DNA of 64,000 nucleotides from Acanthosepion lycidas (GCA_963932145.1 OZ010616.1:50187772-50251771), one strand, 5' to 3'. Shown: positions 12,307 through 24,205, numbered from the stretch's first letter. Notes: generated by a model not told the origin, from the sequence alone. Program-made: numbers and translations.

Positions 12307-13384
12307 TATTACCACATTCCAGTTTTTAGTTTTTCTAATGAGCTTACAGGCTTCTGGAGAGGTGAGGAACTTCATCCTTTTTAATTTGGCAGGTACAAAA
12401 GCTGACATAAAAATCAGGAAAATCCTCTGTTAATGGTAACAAGACAGAATCCAAGAAGTTTTTGGGTACCAAGTAAAACTGGTCCATACTTCGCACAAAG
12501 AATAATGATTAGGTTAGTAGAAGCAATCCTGTAATGAAAAACATTACTCACCACCATAACAGTAGGATGAAACAAGGTTTTGATAGATATTTGATCATAA
12601 CTGCATAAAATAATGTCTCCCCCCCCCCCCATTTTTTTTCTTTTTTTTTTTTTTTTTTTTGTAAAGAGAGAATTCACAGAATTACAGAACGGCAATGTAT
12701 CCCTGTTGTGTTCATTTATGATATGGTTTGTTGCATTGAACAACAGATTCCTAGCCATGTTTCCATTAGTTGTACCAATGTTCCCAGCACTATAAGGAAC
12801 ATCTCATCTCATGCCATAGATTCTGTCATGAATTTCTTGCTTTGCATCATCAAGAAAATGATTGTTCACACTTTTAAGCTCCACCCAACTATACAGCTTA
12901 TTCATCAGAACCAACAATGCACCCCACAAATTAGCTAAAATTATTGCAAAAATCTTAGCTCAATTCTTTGGCATCAACTGAACACGCATTAAACACTTTG
13001 GTGACTTAATTCAGAGAATATGAAAGCTAATCATTAAACACAAATAGATACATTAAAAATGCCTCAAAATATTGAGAAACCACCTCAAAAAAATTCAAAG
13101 AAAAACTACATCTATCTGCCCTTAAAATTATATAAACTAATCACTAACCAGTTTCTTCTCTTTCAATAAAAATTTATATAAGCAAAAAAAAGTTGGCTTC
13201 CCTATAGTGTCACCTATTAGTGGTGTTCTTGTCTTTTCTTAAAATTTTTAGAGTCTGATCCATTTAAACACATCATACCTAAAAGCTCTACTTACCTAAG
13301 ATATATATAGATAATGTTTTCGTGTTTTTTTTGTTTTTTTTTTAATTATATCCTTGCATAATTAACTATTATTAGACAGTGCCC
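11336..13384. other. Noncoding AT-rich DNA
   Basis: This stretch contains poly-T runs (near 11532, 12170, 12271 and 12640) and a short purine/pyrimidine stretch. Open frames near 12414-12938 overlap one another on both strands and look random. Confidence 0.4.
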
Positions 13385-13545
13385 CAGATGTCACATAACA
13401 AGCTAAATTCTAACAAAAAAAGATGTGAATGGCCACTTAGAAAATTATATGGCATTACATGTCATGTAACAAGCTGAATTCTAACTGGCTGATGTAATGT
13501 AAACAAAAAAAGATGTGAATGGCCACTTAGAAAATTGCTGATCTA
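13385..13545. repeat. Short direct duplication
   Basis: The block AAAAAAAGATGTGAATGGCC followed by ACTTAGAAAATT occurs twice (about 13415 and 13505). Each copy is preceded by a CATGTAACAAGCT-like block, so a unit of about 90 bp is duplicated in tandem. Confidence 0.7.
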
Positions 13546-13844
13546 AAAGGGAGGTAACTTTAAAAAATTGAATTGTTAGAATCTAAATTAACAATGTACA
13601 ATTACATAGAATTTATCAGACATTATTTCAATTTCTTAAACATGTTTTCAACACTAAAATGCATATTTACATTTTTTTTTTTTTACTGACCCACAAATTA
13701 CAAATGGTTGTGAGTTACCTCACTTTTATGATTTTCAGTGGTCTGTTTTGTAAATGACTGCTACGAGATAAATTTTCTACCTCATAGTCCATTGCATTTA
13801 AAGATTAAATAATAAAGTTTGTTGTGATATTTGGTTTAACAAAA

Positions 13845-16375
13845 ATGGTTAACAAATTTGTTGCATTTGAATGTTCTAGTGGATATGTTAGTAACTGTGA
13901 AAAAGTATCGACATTTTCTTTTCCTCTTGGAAAATCCAACTTTGTAGAAAAATGGATAAAATCTGTTAACCATATTGATTAGTTTCCTATAAAAAATTCA
14001 ATTCACTGTATGAAACATCTTGAAGAGAAATTTATTTTGAAAGGAAAATGAAACAAACTGAATTGGGATCTATATCCAATATTTACAATACAATCAGAAA
14101 AAGTAAGACAATTGTCTTTTTTGCAGAATTCAAGGGAATTCAGAAAAACTCCGAAACACAGACTGGTCCAAACTGATGAATTACATGATTTTATTTCAGT
14201 TGATACGATAAAGGATTTTACTCAATTGGAAGTAGCAAAGTGTTGTCCTAACGGTTTTGAATTTAAAAAAAAAAAAATTATTATATTCTAATTTATAGAA
14301 GTCTTTAACCCTGAAATACATTTTCCATCTAATAAAAGAATGTATTTGCATTGAGCAAAACCTTCACATCCAGCCCCAGCATAATGGAACCCCTATACGA
14401 TTACAACAGTGGTTTATACATGGACATAATGCTAAACACACAAGTTTTAACATATTAGAAAATTTTCAAAACTACATACAAAATGTGGTGGTAAAACAAC
14501 CATACTTAATTCTAAAAGAATTTAAAAAAAAGACAACATTATTAACTAAGAGGCTGTACTTGATTTTCTGCTGAATTAATATGTTATGCCTTACTACTGT
14601 GCTATACATCTCAACAAGTCTACAAATTATTTCTGGAGAAATTTCCATTAACATCTTTTTTTTTTTTATTAGAGAAAATTCAGAAGTGGTGTGGAATCGA
14701 TTACAGCTGCATAATCACTCCTGAAAAAGGGGTGATCTTTCTTAGGATTGTGTTTTAATGGTAGATGAAATGTACCTTCAAAAAGGAACACAATTTTATG
14801 GTAGGGAGTGCATTCGTGCAAATGAAAATGATGAACTTTATAAAGGAATAATAGTATTTATGTTCAATGATATTAAAAAGACAATACCATCAGTTGTTAA
14901 AGCCTACCCTGAAGTAACAGTTAATGATAAGTGGCTTTCTCTGGAGATTCTGAAATGTATTTTACAACTTATAAATGCTGGGTTTTTTTATTAGGACTTG
15001 TTGCAAGCAATCATTCAGCCAATGTGAATGCATTTAACATTTTACTTGATTTAAATTTGATGGGGAAAAAAGGTACTACATAACTATTTCCAATTATCCA
15101 CCCCCACAAAATATTTCTATTATTTTGAAAATTAAAAATATTCAGAATAGTTTAATGAACAGAAAGAAGTTTGTATTTCTTGCTTTTACATTTGAAATAT
15201 CAAATACTCATGTTTTTTCTGAGAATGGATATATAGCCTGAACTGGCATTACACAAAATATATGACAAGGATAACATTCTAGATGCTAAATTATGTAAGG
15301 CCTGAAAGCTAGCATTCAAAGCACTGCATCCTAGTGACAATAAACAAAATGTTAATTTAGCTGTTGCCATTTTTCATGAGATAACTATTGTAGCTTGGGA
15401 GAGCTACTTCCCTGATTGAACCGACATGTCAAACTTCTTTAAATTGTGGTGGACAATAGCAAATTCAAAAAGAAAAAAACATTTAATGTTTTGAACAATG
15501 CAGTAAATTTAAATGATGAGAAAATTGATTTCTACAAAATATTATCTAATTGGGTTGAGTCTTGAGCAGACATTTCAGATTTTTGTCTAACAAAAGCAAA
15601 ATTCCAAAGCTGTTGTAACTTTGACAGCACTGGCTATGCTTATGCAAGAACTTTTAGATGAAGGGCATGAGTAGGTTTTCACTTGTAGGTTGCAAAATGA
15701 TCCACTTGAAAATAGATTTTCTCAATAACAACAGATGAATAGTGGCAAGTTTTTGGTGAGCCTTCATGAACTATTGAGTACTGAAAGAATACTGACCTCT
15801 CAGTCTCTTTTTAAAAGAAAACATAAACTTTTGGGAGGAAGGCCTCAAACCAGTTCAAAAGAATGGCAACTCAATACTTCTTGATATTTTGGCCCAGCAT
15901 GAATCATGAACTCTCTTTCTCACCAGACAGCAAAGAAGTAGCATATACAATTTCAGGTTATGTAACAAAAAAAAATAAACATTTTCAATGTGAAATGTGT
16001 TCCCTGGTCATGGTAGACAATGATATTGATAATGCTACAGAGAAGCAGTACTTTGACTTACTTTCTTGAGGTTTTATGTAGAGTTTGTTTGTGCTTGTTT
16101 TGCTATACTTGACTATGCAGATAAATTTATTGTAAAACTTATTGAATCTACTACAAGAAAGTCCACTAAAAGAATTTTGGAAACTTATTCTTCAAAACAT
16201 GTTATTACTTGTGAACATCACACTGAAAAAGGAATTCACCTTGCAGCAAAAATTCTTGTGAATATATTTTACATCAAATGAAAGTTTTCATTGGATGAAG
16301 TTTAAAAGTATTGTAGAATTTTTTTTAAAAAAGCAAAGGTCAAAAGAAAATTGATTTATCGAGAAACTTTTTTGC
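13845..16375 (+). pseudogene. Decayed THAP/P-element-type transposase
   Basis: From an ATG at 13845 the + strand reads as an N-terminal THAP zinc-finger region (ECSSGYVSNCEKVSTFSFPL, then KWIKSVN and IHCMKHLEEKFI). The first zinc-ligand cysteine is replaced by Phe, and a TAG interrupts soon after. From 14758 a frame with MYLQKGTQFYGRECIRANEN and ELYKGIIVFMF resembles the catalytic region of P-element/THAP9-like transposases, including the DEMYLQKG aspartate block. A C-terminal piece with SKEVAYTISGYV lies at about 15863-16069 and another frame follows at 16066-16281. Many stops and frameshifts separate the blocks, so the element is dead. P-type transposases cut and paste DNA using the THAP domain for sequence recognition. 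No terminal inverted repeats were identified. Confidence 0.8.
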
Positions 16376-16832
16376 AGTAATAATGATGTGGCTAGGTAAC
16401 TTTTTGTATGTTTTTTAAATACTTTTTTTCTATTAATTTATTTATACAAACAATCAGAAAGTATGAATATTACATATAAGTTATATTAAGCATATTTGAA
16501 TAGTAGTACACATGAAAATTTCATGAGTTTTCTGTTTGAATTTTTCTATTTCTCATTGAAATCAAACAGCATCTACAACATGTCCTTTCCCTCTTTCTTC
16601 ACAATTAAAATGGAATAGTCCATTATTTATGAGGTCTTAGCAGGGTGTAATATATACATGCTAACTAAGAATTTTAAGATCATTGTAATCATACAAAAAA
16701 CTCAATATAATTAGTTTTTTTTTGTTTTTTCTTAGATATAATTAAAAAAAAAAAGTTAAATTTTCATTTGCCATAAAATTTCACTGGAAGAAACTTTTGA
16801 CTTAATGTTTTATTTTATTTTATTTTATTTTA

Positions 16833-17176
16833 TTAGGTTGGTGCAAAAATAATTTCGTTTTCTCACATATGTCACTATGCAAGCAAATATATGGATATAG
16901 ATCCGACAGTATGAAGAAAAATATACGGAAAAAACAAACAAAAATTTGGATAAGTCTTGTTCTTATGTCCATCGTCTTTGTCTTGTTCAATTGATAATGT
17001 TAATTATATTTTATGAATATGTCCTGAAGATGGTTTATTAGACCGAAATGTCCGACGTTGACATATTGACATTAAAACAGCATAATTGCATATAAGGATT
17101 TTTGTTTGTTTTTTCCGTATATTTTTCTTCATATGTCACTATGTGAGAAAACGACATTATTTTTGCACCAACCTAA
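16833..17176. mobile_element. Mariner-type MITE, copy 2, interrupted by an insert
   Basis: The element opens with TTAGGTTGGTGCAAAAATAA and closes with its complement at 17176, flanked by TA on both sides (16831-16832 and 17177-17178). The outer 40 bp of each arm match the 80-bp copy at 17419 (TTTCTCACATA core). The centre is interrupted by an insert of about 250 bp. CATATGTCACTATG occurs at both edges of the insert (about 16866 and 17130), as expected of a target-site duplication of 13-14 bp. Confidence 0.85.
16910..17133. mobile_element. Nested fold-back insert with hammerhead-like core
   Basis: Positions 16910-16945 and 17098-17133 form a perfect 36-bp inverted repeat. Between them, 17024-17052 reads CTGAAGA, a 5-bp stem (GGTTT/AGACC), then GAAATGTC. 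This matches the conserved hammerhead pattern CUGANGA - stem II - GAA - short stem III - GUC. Flanking octamers AATATGTC (17016-17023) and GACATATT (17060-17067) are complementary and could form a distal stem I. The base pair directly next to the core is mismatched. Known Penelope-like elements and animal retrozymes carry such minimal hammerheads. Activity here is untested and is only inferred from the motif. Confidence 0.55.
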
Positions 17177-17418
17177 TATTTATTTATTCATTATTGATTA
17201 TATTTTGCAGAAATCTAATTTGTAGAACTATCATGGTTGAATAAATGTTTACCAAATATCCAACCACTAATCAACTGTATGCCACCACATTAAAAAATAT
17301 TTTGGCTAAAACATTTATCAGCTATTTTATCTGTTTGCTTTTTAGTTGGAAACATTGACTGTTTTTGCTTTTATTATTTCTTTTTACTTTCTTAAGCATA
17401 GTGCCATGTTGGTATATA

Positions 17419-17498
17419 TTAGGTTGGTGCAAAAATAATATCGTTTTCTCACATAGTAACATATGTGAGAAAACGACATTATTTTTGCACCAACCTAA
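17419..17498. mobile_element. Mariner-type MITE, copy 3, 80 bp
   Basis: An 80-bp near-perfect palindrome from TTAGGTTGGTGCAAAAATAA to its complement, bounded by TA at 17417-17418 and 17499-17500. It has the same length and terminal sequence style as the human MADE1 element. The core TTTCTCACATA.GTAACATATGTGAG ties it to copy 2 rather than copies 1 and 4. Confidence 0.9.
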
Positions 17499-18089
17499 TA
17501 TTTTTTTTGTAAAGAACTTGGAATTGTTTTGTTTTCGTTCACTTATTTACAAACTTCTTTGGAATTTCAGAATTCACATTCTGACCAATATCTGCAGGTC
17601 ATGTCCAATGTTCACTAATGATAATCTTTCCTTTCTCCATTTGGCTAAGTGTCATCTTCCACTTCTAGGCTCTGTGTCAATCTCCTGAAAATATATCCTG
17701 ACATATACAGGATCACATCTGATGAAGTAGGAGTTTGGCTCAGGGGATATTTCATCTGTTCTTCCATCTCAAATTTCTTTTCCATCTTGTAAATGTGTCG
17801 TAACTTCCTAGGTCACATCCTGGTCTTTAACGATGGCACCAATAAGTGAGGTATGCCAATTAAATGATAACACATATTAATTAATGACTAGCACAATCTT
17901 TCAGATTTAATATTACATTTTATTTAACTCAGAAATTATTCTCAGCCAGTGTGTAGATTAAATCAGATTGGTGGTAAGGTCTCATCATATTTACAGTTGA
18001 TATGACTAGATATAACTATAAGTTCTATCATAACAGTTTCTTCTATTGCCCTTCTCATTTGTGCAACTCTCTTCTGGCTTCTTACTTTC

Positions 18090-18525
18090 CAGTCAACTTT
18101 GATCCTCAAAAATTTAAATGCAATCTACTGTCCTCTTAATTCTTGTTTTTTTTTAATGTTCTCTCTCCTTTAAAGTATTTTTCTCATATTCTCTAACACT
18201 CAGTAACCCCTTGCATCCTAATGGCTTTACTGGCTTTGATCTTCAAAAATCTAAATGCAATGTCAATCATTATCTTCTGTTTTCTTAATTCTTGTTCTTT
18301 TATTGTCTTCTCTCCTTAATATTAGTTTTTCTCATATTCTCTATCACTCAGTAACCCCATGCATCGTAGTGGCTTTATTGCCTTTAATCTTCAAAAATTT
18401 AAATGCAATGTCAATTGTTATCTTCTCTCTTCTTAATTCTTGTTCTTTTATTCTTCTCTCTTTAATGTTTTCTTTTTCTCATATCTTTTCATGCTCAGTA
18501 ATCCCTTGTATCTCAGTGGATTTGT
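18090..18525. repeat. Three-copy tandem repeat of about 136-147 bp
   Basis: Units begin near 18121, 18257 and 18404, preceded by a partial unit from about 18090. Each contains a CTTAATTCTTGTT block, then TTTTCTCATAT, a CTCAGTAA.CCC block, and a final CTTCAAAAAT.TAAATGCAAT. The copies are diverged. The open frames across it are incidental. Confidence 0.8.
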
Positions 18526-19850
18526 TGTTTTGCCAAGACTGGCACTAGGGTCTCACCCCTGCCAAAGTTGGATATGGGGCCTCCTTTTCTACTACATGTC
18601 AATTTCAAAACCGTGGCGGGGGGGATACAAACTTTTGAAGGAAAATTGGTTGGTAAAGGCAGTGATTTATTAAATGACAAAAAATCAGAAAAAAAAATTA
18701 TCCAATTTAGATGAAAATTTCAGTACATATTCATTAATTATTTGCTTTTATAATGAATGGGTTTTTATTTTTTTAAAATCTGAGAAAATGTTATTCTTTT
18801 TGTAGTAACCACCAACATTTTCCTGACTAAATTTTACTCGAAAAAATGTTTAAGCCGCAAATTTTTACATTTCCATAAAAATTAATCACCAATGCATCTC
18901 CACTGAAAAAAAAAAGTTTTACAAAGATTCCAACATAACACAAACAGTATTTTAGTTTTTAGGAAAACTTTTCATGTGTTGAAATCTTTAAATGATTTTA
19001 TTTTTTAGGCAATCATTTTCTCAATTTTATCTTTTTAGAAATGTAAAAAATAGGGACTAAAAATTTTATTTTAATTAATAGCCATGGACTTCTGGTTAGC
19101 ATTACCATTAGTAAAAAAAGACAAAAAATCAGAGATCTTCCTTAGTGGATGATCTTGGAATAAAAAAATGATATTACCAAGATATATTATCCTCTTAATT
19201 GATTTAAAAGAACTGTTCAACAAGAAAATTACAATTTTAAAATAAGCATTACTGAAATTAGCACTTCTACCCAACATTTCCAGTAGGCATGGGGTCCCCA
19301 CGTGGTTGAGAGGTTTAGGGTAGTAAGCACTACTAGCCCTATAGATTATTATAGTTGATGACTGACAATATAACTTAAGTAGAAAAAAAAGTAGAAAAAG
19401 CAAAAAATGCTGCAGAAACTAGCCCTTTTGGGGCTCCAAACTCGTCAGGGGTTCCTGCATAGTATGCACCACACAGGCCATGCAGATACACAATGTATAT
19501 TATTAGTTGGTGACTGAAAATGTAATCTCAGTTTAAAAATAATTAAAAAATGGTGGATGGCCATAAAACTGTGCTGAAAAAAAATGGCAGAGGCCAAAAC
19601 AGGGCTCCAAAAAACAGGTCAGAGGTAAGATGCACCAACCCTTGGGGTGAAATGTTTAATAAAAATTAAGAGCATTCTCATTTGTGACCATCTACAAACT
19701 GCCTAAATCCTCTCTAGGCCAATTGTTTATATAACCATGTGTTTTATAATTCTTTCTCACACTTGCAAAACTAGACACAGGTGTGAGGTTGTGTACTTCT
19801 CCATTCAAGTTTCCTTGGAAAATTGAGTTTAGCATGATCCAACGGGGCCC
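18526..19850. other. Noncoding DNA
   Basis: No gene is recognised. 19230-19350 and 19400-19520 share loosely similar blocks (CTATAGATTATTATAGTTGATGACTG-like against TGTATATTATTAGTTGGTGACTG-like), which suggests an old duplication. Confidence 0.4.

Positions 19851-19856
<6 letters not shown>

Positions 19857-19912
<56 letters not shown>
19857..19912. repeat. (TA)n microsatellite
   Basis: An uninterrupted TA dinucleotide run of about 56 bp. It immediately precedes the inverted repeat at 19941. Confidence 0.97.
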
Positions 19913-19916
<4 letters not shown>

Positions 19917-19940
19917 AAACAGACAATGAATGTTTATTAT

Positions 19941-20426
19941 GTTTGATCATGAGCCATTCTAAGTTTTGAATAGTGGCTTTAATTCCAGAAAAAAATAGAC
20001 AAAAATTGTCCAATATTCGGATATTTTTTTTTGCTGTTCCTTGATCTAAGCTTTCAGCACACATGAGCCATCATCAGAGTGGTTATATGGACATTTAAAC
20101 AAAGTATTCACCATCAAAGATGATTTTCTGTTATGTTGACATAGAAGATTGCTATGTGACAATAACGGTCATGGAATAGCAGATGCAGGTCATAAATTCC
20201 TGATGTGGTTCTATGACGTCATAGATTACGTGTGAGAGAAATGTTATCAACAGAACCATGTGTTATAATGTCCATATAACCACTCTGATGATGGCTCATG
20301 TGAGCTGAAAGTTGAGATTAATGAACAGCATAATAAAGAAATATCCAAATGTTGGACAGTTTTTGTCTTTATTTTCTCCTGAAACTAAAGCCACTATATG
20401 AAGTTTAGAACGGCTCATGATCAAAC
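19941..20426. mobile_element. Inverted-repeat element with hammerhead-like cores in both arms
   Basis: Arms 19941-20094 and 20269-20426 are diverged reverse complements (GTTTGATCATGAGCC at one end, GGCTCATGATCAAAC at the other) around a 174-bp spacer. In the right arm, CTGATGA (20285-20291) is followed by the stem GGCTC/GAGCT and then GAAA (20307-20310), matching the hammerhead catalytic core on the + strand. The left arm carries the equivalent on the - strand (TTTC 20052-20055 to TCATCAG 20071-20077). No clear cleavage triplet follows the right-arm core. No coding potential is seen. An origin in Penelope-like terminal repeats is plausible but unproven. Confidence 0.65.
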
Positions 20427-20626
20427 AGATCAAAGGCTTACTGGGTACTTAAAAATTATATAAAAATGGTGCTTACATCATTTTCTTCAATTGTGTTTTA
20501 CTGTTAAAGTCTCCATAGAACATTAGATCTGTCATCAGGTTGTCACATTAATACAGCTACTGTCTAGATAAAAAATGAATTTCTGCAATATTTTAAACTT
20601 TTAAGTACATAATATTTGTTTCAAAT

Positions 20627-20970
20627 TAGATTAATTATACTTTAAATCAGCTAATATTCCTCAAATAAAGTTTCTGAAAAGTATATTTTGTTTTGGGAAA
20701 TTTTTTTAATAAAGAGAATTACATTGTGATGAAAGATGACTAAAAAAATGAAGCTAATCAGCCATTTTTGAAAAAAACACTTTCCAGTCAATTTAAATTA
20801 GTTTTTGAAAGTAATTAAAGTAATTTGCTTATTGGAAATAATAAATTTAATTTAGCTTGAAATTTAAACTAAAATAAAAGCTTCCATAAAAATTTTTAAA
20901 AATTCATTTTAAACATTAAGTACCGCATTTTTTGTGGAGATACCTATATTGTATACTTTTGTGAAAAGGA
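20627..20970. repeat. Interspersed repeat, copy A (partner at 24396-24725)
   Basis: About 340 bp aligns block by block with 24396-24725 in the same orientation. Shared blocks include TCCTCAAATAAAG, TAATAAAGAGAATTA and AACTAAAATAAAAGCTTC. It is AT-rich and noncoding. The class is unknown. Confidence 0.7.
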
Positions 20971-21904
20971 TTTGCTTAACGTATGAATAATCCAAATTGG
21001 TTCACCAACATTTTGGGCAGAAACAAGTGGGGCTCTAACAGATGAAGATTTTCCAATAATTCATAATTTCAGAAACAAACAAGTGGATAGCCAGAAAGCA
21101 ATAAGCCATTGATGAAAACATCCCATAATTTACATGTTTATCCCAAGCAGTCCTTGTCAGTCACATGAAGCATCAAATGGTTAGATCCAGTATATCAAGC
21201 TTGTCAGGTTAACAACAATTCTACCTGTTCTCACTGAGATAAGATGTGTTCCAGTCAATTAGAACTGACCAGAAACTTGAAAATCGATAACCAGTGAACA
21301 CAAGAGACACAAACTCCCCAATAATCAATGCCCTATGTCTGATGTCTATGAAATAAACCTTGCAAATCATTTGCTAATTTCAAGAGCCTTTTTTCGTTTG
21401 ATGACAATTAATGCTTGTCAGTGACATCATACTTGTTTAATAAATCGGAAGCCATTACATAATGATGATAATAATAATAATAATAATAGCACAAGTCAGT
21501 AACTACTAACAAAACATAAAATTTCTAGAATTTAATGAATTTAGAGGCAAACATATTTTTGTAAAATAATTGCTAGAGCAGCAATAATAATTAACAAATA
21601 ATAATTAACAAATAAAGAAAATTTCAAAGGAATTATCTTTTGCAAGACATATTTTTAAGTTTTGTGTATAATTTATCTGACACTGACAAGCAGTTTATAC
21701 AGGAAACTTGAAGTCAGATGAAAAAAGATAAGTCCTTTGAATTTTTCTTCATATGTTAACTGAAGATATAAATGACCAGAAAATGTAAAAATGTCTTAAG
21801 TCTGCTAAATTTGTACCATAGGTTTTAAAAGTTTTTGTTTTAGAGAGACATGTTTATACAAAGCAAAAATGCGTCTTACAGCGATTTCTTTAGATTGTCA
21901 TAGT

Positions 21905-22175
21905 TGACAACAAAATGGGAGCCATTATATATATGCGCCTGTGTATGCATCTATATAAATGTATATGTAAGTATACATATATGTGTAATTTATGCATACA
22001 TGTGTATATATGTGCATATATGTGTCTGTCTGTAATTTATATATATGTGGGTGTCTGTAATTTATGCATATGTGTATATATGTATGTGTATAATTTATGC
22101 ATATATGTGTATATATGTGATTTTATACATGTATGTGTATGTATATATATGTATACGTGTAATTTATGCATATCT
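21905..22175. repeat. TATG/TGTA-rich simple repeat
   Basis: A degenerate array of ATGTATATATGTG-like and TGTAATTTATGCATA-like units. The open frame across it is low-complexity Tyr/Cys/Ile/Val and is an artefact. Confidence 0.9.
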
Positions 22176-22397
22176 ATGACATATTTGGCAGAGGAGGGGC
22201 ATATTCAAAAAAAAAATCAAAAATTGCTTTTTTTGCTACAAATTATTCATTATATCTAAGTATTTTACAAAAGTATAAAGCCAATTACACAATATTTCAA
22301 GTTCAATTTAGATTTATAGTTCATAACCATGCAATGAGATGAGGTAACATAAATTGTAGATTTGTCTGCAGAATATCATTACATTTTTTTTTTTTTT

Positions 22398-22855
22398 AAG
22401 CATTTCACCCCAAGCAAGATGGGAAGCCACTAGGACACAAGGGGTTACAGAAAATTTAGAGCAAGATCAGATAGGAGTGATAGAAGAAAGGATGAGGAGG
22501 AGGGTAGTGGATAGATCAAGGCAACTGGAGATGTCGATTGACATTACATTTGAATAGCTGGAGATTATAGCTCTCAGGGAAACTGGAATAGGGAAGGAAG
22601 TTCCACAGGCAAGAGGTGCAAGACATGAAGCTATTGGAGTAGAAGAGATGGCTACATTTAGGAGTTTTGACAGTGAAGGGGTGAGAGCAGGATGCCAGCC
22701 TCGTAGGGCGCTTGAACTCATGATGACTGGGAACCAGCGAATGCAGCTCCTCGGAGCAATTTCCATGAAAGTATTTGTAGAACAGACAGAGGGAGGCGAT
22801 GGCGTGTCTGTGAGAAAGTGACTGTAGACGAGATGCCAGAGCAAGACCAAAGTGA
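22398..22855 (-). pseudogene. 3' end of a non-LTR retrotransposon (LINE) reverse transcriptase
   Basis: On the - strand one frame reads FYKYFHGNCSEELHSLVP, then ASCSHPFTVKTPKCSHL, YSNSFMSCTSCLWNFLP, SFPESYNLQLFKCNVNRHL and finally a PLCPSGFPSCLGWNA tail. This is the characteristic C-terminus of CR1/jockey-like reverse transcriptases, where NSF..RTARLWNSLP and YDL..FK..VN.HL are conserved. The piece is more GC-rich than its surroundings. Only the last 150 or so codons are present, typical of 5'-truncated LINE copies. A poly-A-like tract lies just left of the segment (about 22383-22398, read as T on +), consistent with a LINE tail. Confidence 0.75.
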
Positions 22856-23906
22856 AATTAATGTTTTTTTTGTCAAAAGCATTTCATTTTTGGTTGTATA
22901 TTAATTTAAAATATTATTTTTACAGTGTTTATTTTTGAAATGGAATAAGAGCATTCTAAATTTTAGAATTTCACTATTGCTCATCAAAATGACTGAAAGA
23001 AAGCAATCTAAAAACAACAATGGAAAAGAAAAGTATAAAGAGAGTGTAAATGAAATAGTTTCAGTTTGTTCAACTTAGAAAACTTAGCATTGCCACTAAA
23101 ATATTCTAAAATGCTGCCAATAACAAAAGAGATTTGTGAAAAAATTGGTATACTTGATGAAAAAATGCTCTAAACTTAAACAAAGTTTTATTGTCAAAAT
23201 CTTTGTTGTTATTATTAAAAGGAAAAAACAAACTATTTTTAATTACTAAAACATATTTTTTAATTCTTTTTAGAACTTTGTAAATCTTGGTTAAAAATTT
23301 TGTTTTTCTGGCACTGTATGAGAAATTTGAGCATTATTTTGCATTGAAAAAAAATTGATTTGGAAATTCTTGCAAAAATCAAATAATTGTCACATTTTAA
23401 TGAAACTTTCAGGACTTATTCACAAATGAATGAAATTGTTTTAGAAATGTTTTCTTTTTTTAGGAAATTTTGATAAAATATTTGTTTTTACGTCTGTTAT
23501 TCCCTACTTATTTAATTTTATGAAATTTCAAGAAATTAATTTTTGTAGCACTTAGGGTTTATATTACATATAAGGACAAGTCCTTGGGGAATTTAAATCA
23601 TTAAATACTTTTGGCCAAACATGACTCCTGGTTAGAGAAAATCTGCTCTGAATTGCAAAATAAAAAATGCAATAAAAGTAAAGCATTATTTAATTAGAAA
23701 TATTTTTGATTGGTTTTAGGAATAAAATAGATTATAGACACCATTGTCTTAAGAAAAAAACTTTTTTGATGAATAATGAATTTTTAAAAGAATTGTTTTT
23801 ATTTTTAAAAAATTTTAATTAGAATAATTTATAAACATTTAAATCTTTTAAAATTTTGTATTAATTTGTATCAGTCAAATGATGATGTTATTAAAGAAAA
23901 ACTATA
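22856..23906. other. Noncoding AT-rich DNA
   Basis: I see no gene or identifiable repeat here. Confidence 0.4.
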
Positions 23907-24205
23907 TTTACTAATCATAAATGACAAAGCTTACTACATTTCAGTGAACCCCAATACATTAAAAAGAATTTAGAATTTTTTTGTGTGTTTAAAAAGCAGA
24001 TTTTTGTAAATATGGGTATCTGTACACAGCATTACCAGAAAATAAGAGCAGTAATTTTAGAAAATGTAAAATTTATTGGTAATTTTCTAACATTTCATCA
24101 ACAAGTGTCTTCATAAGTAAGGCCACAAAGCCAAAGTACCTAAAATTCAATAAAATATTAGAATGCTTAAAATATTTAAAATTTTTAAGATTACTGCATA
24201 GTTAA
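23907..24205. repeat. Interspersed repeat, partner of 63783-64000
   Basis: It shares TTTACTAATCATAAAT, TACACAGCATTA.CAGAAAAT, CTAAAATTCAATAAAA and TTTAAGATTACTG blocks in the same order with the right edge of the window. It is noncoding and of unknown class. Confidence 0.75.
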
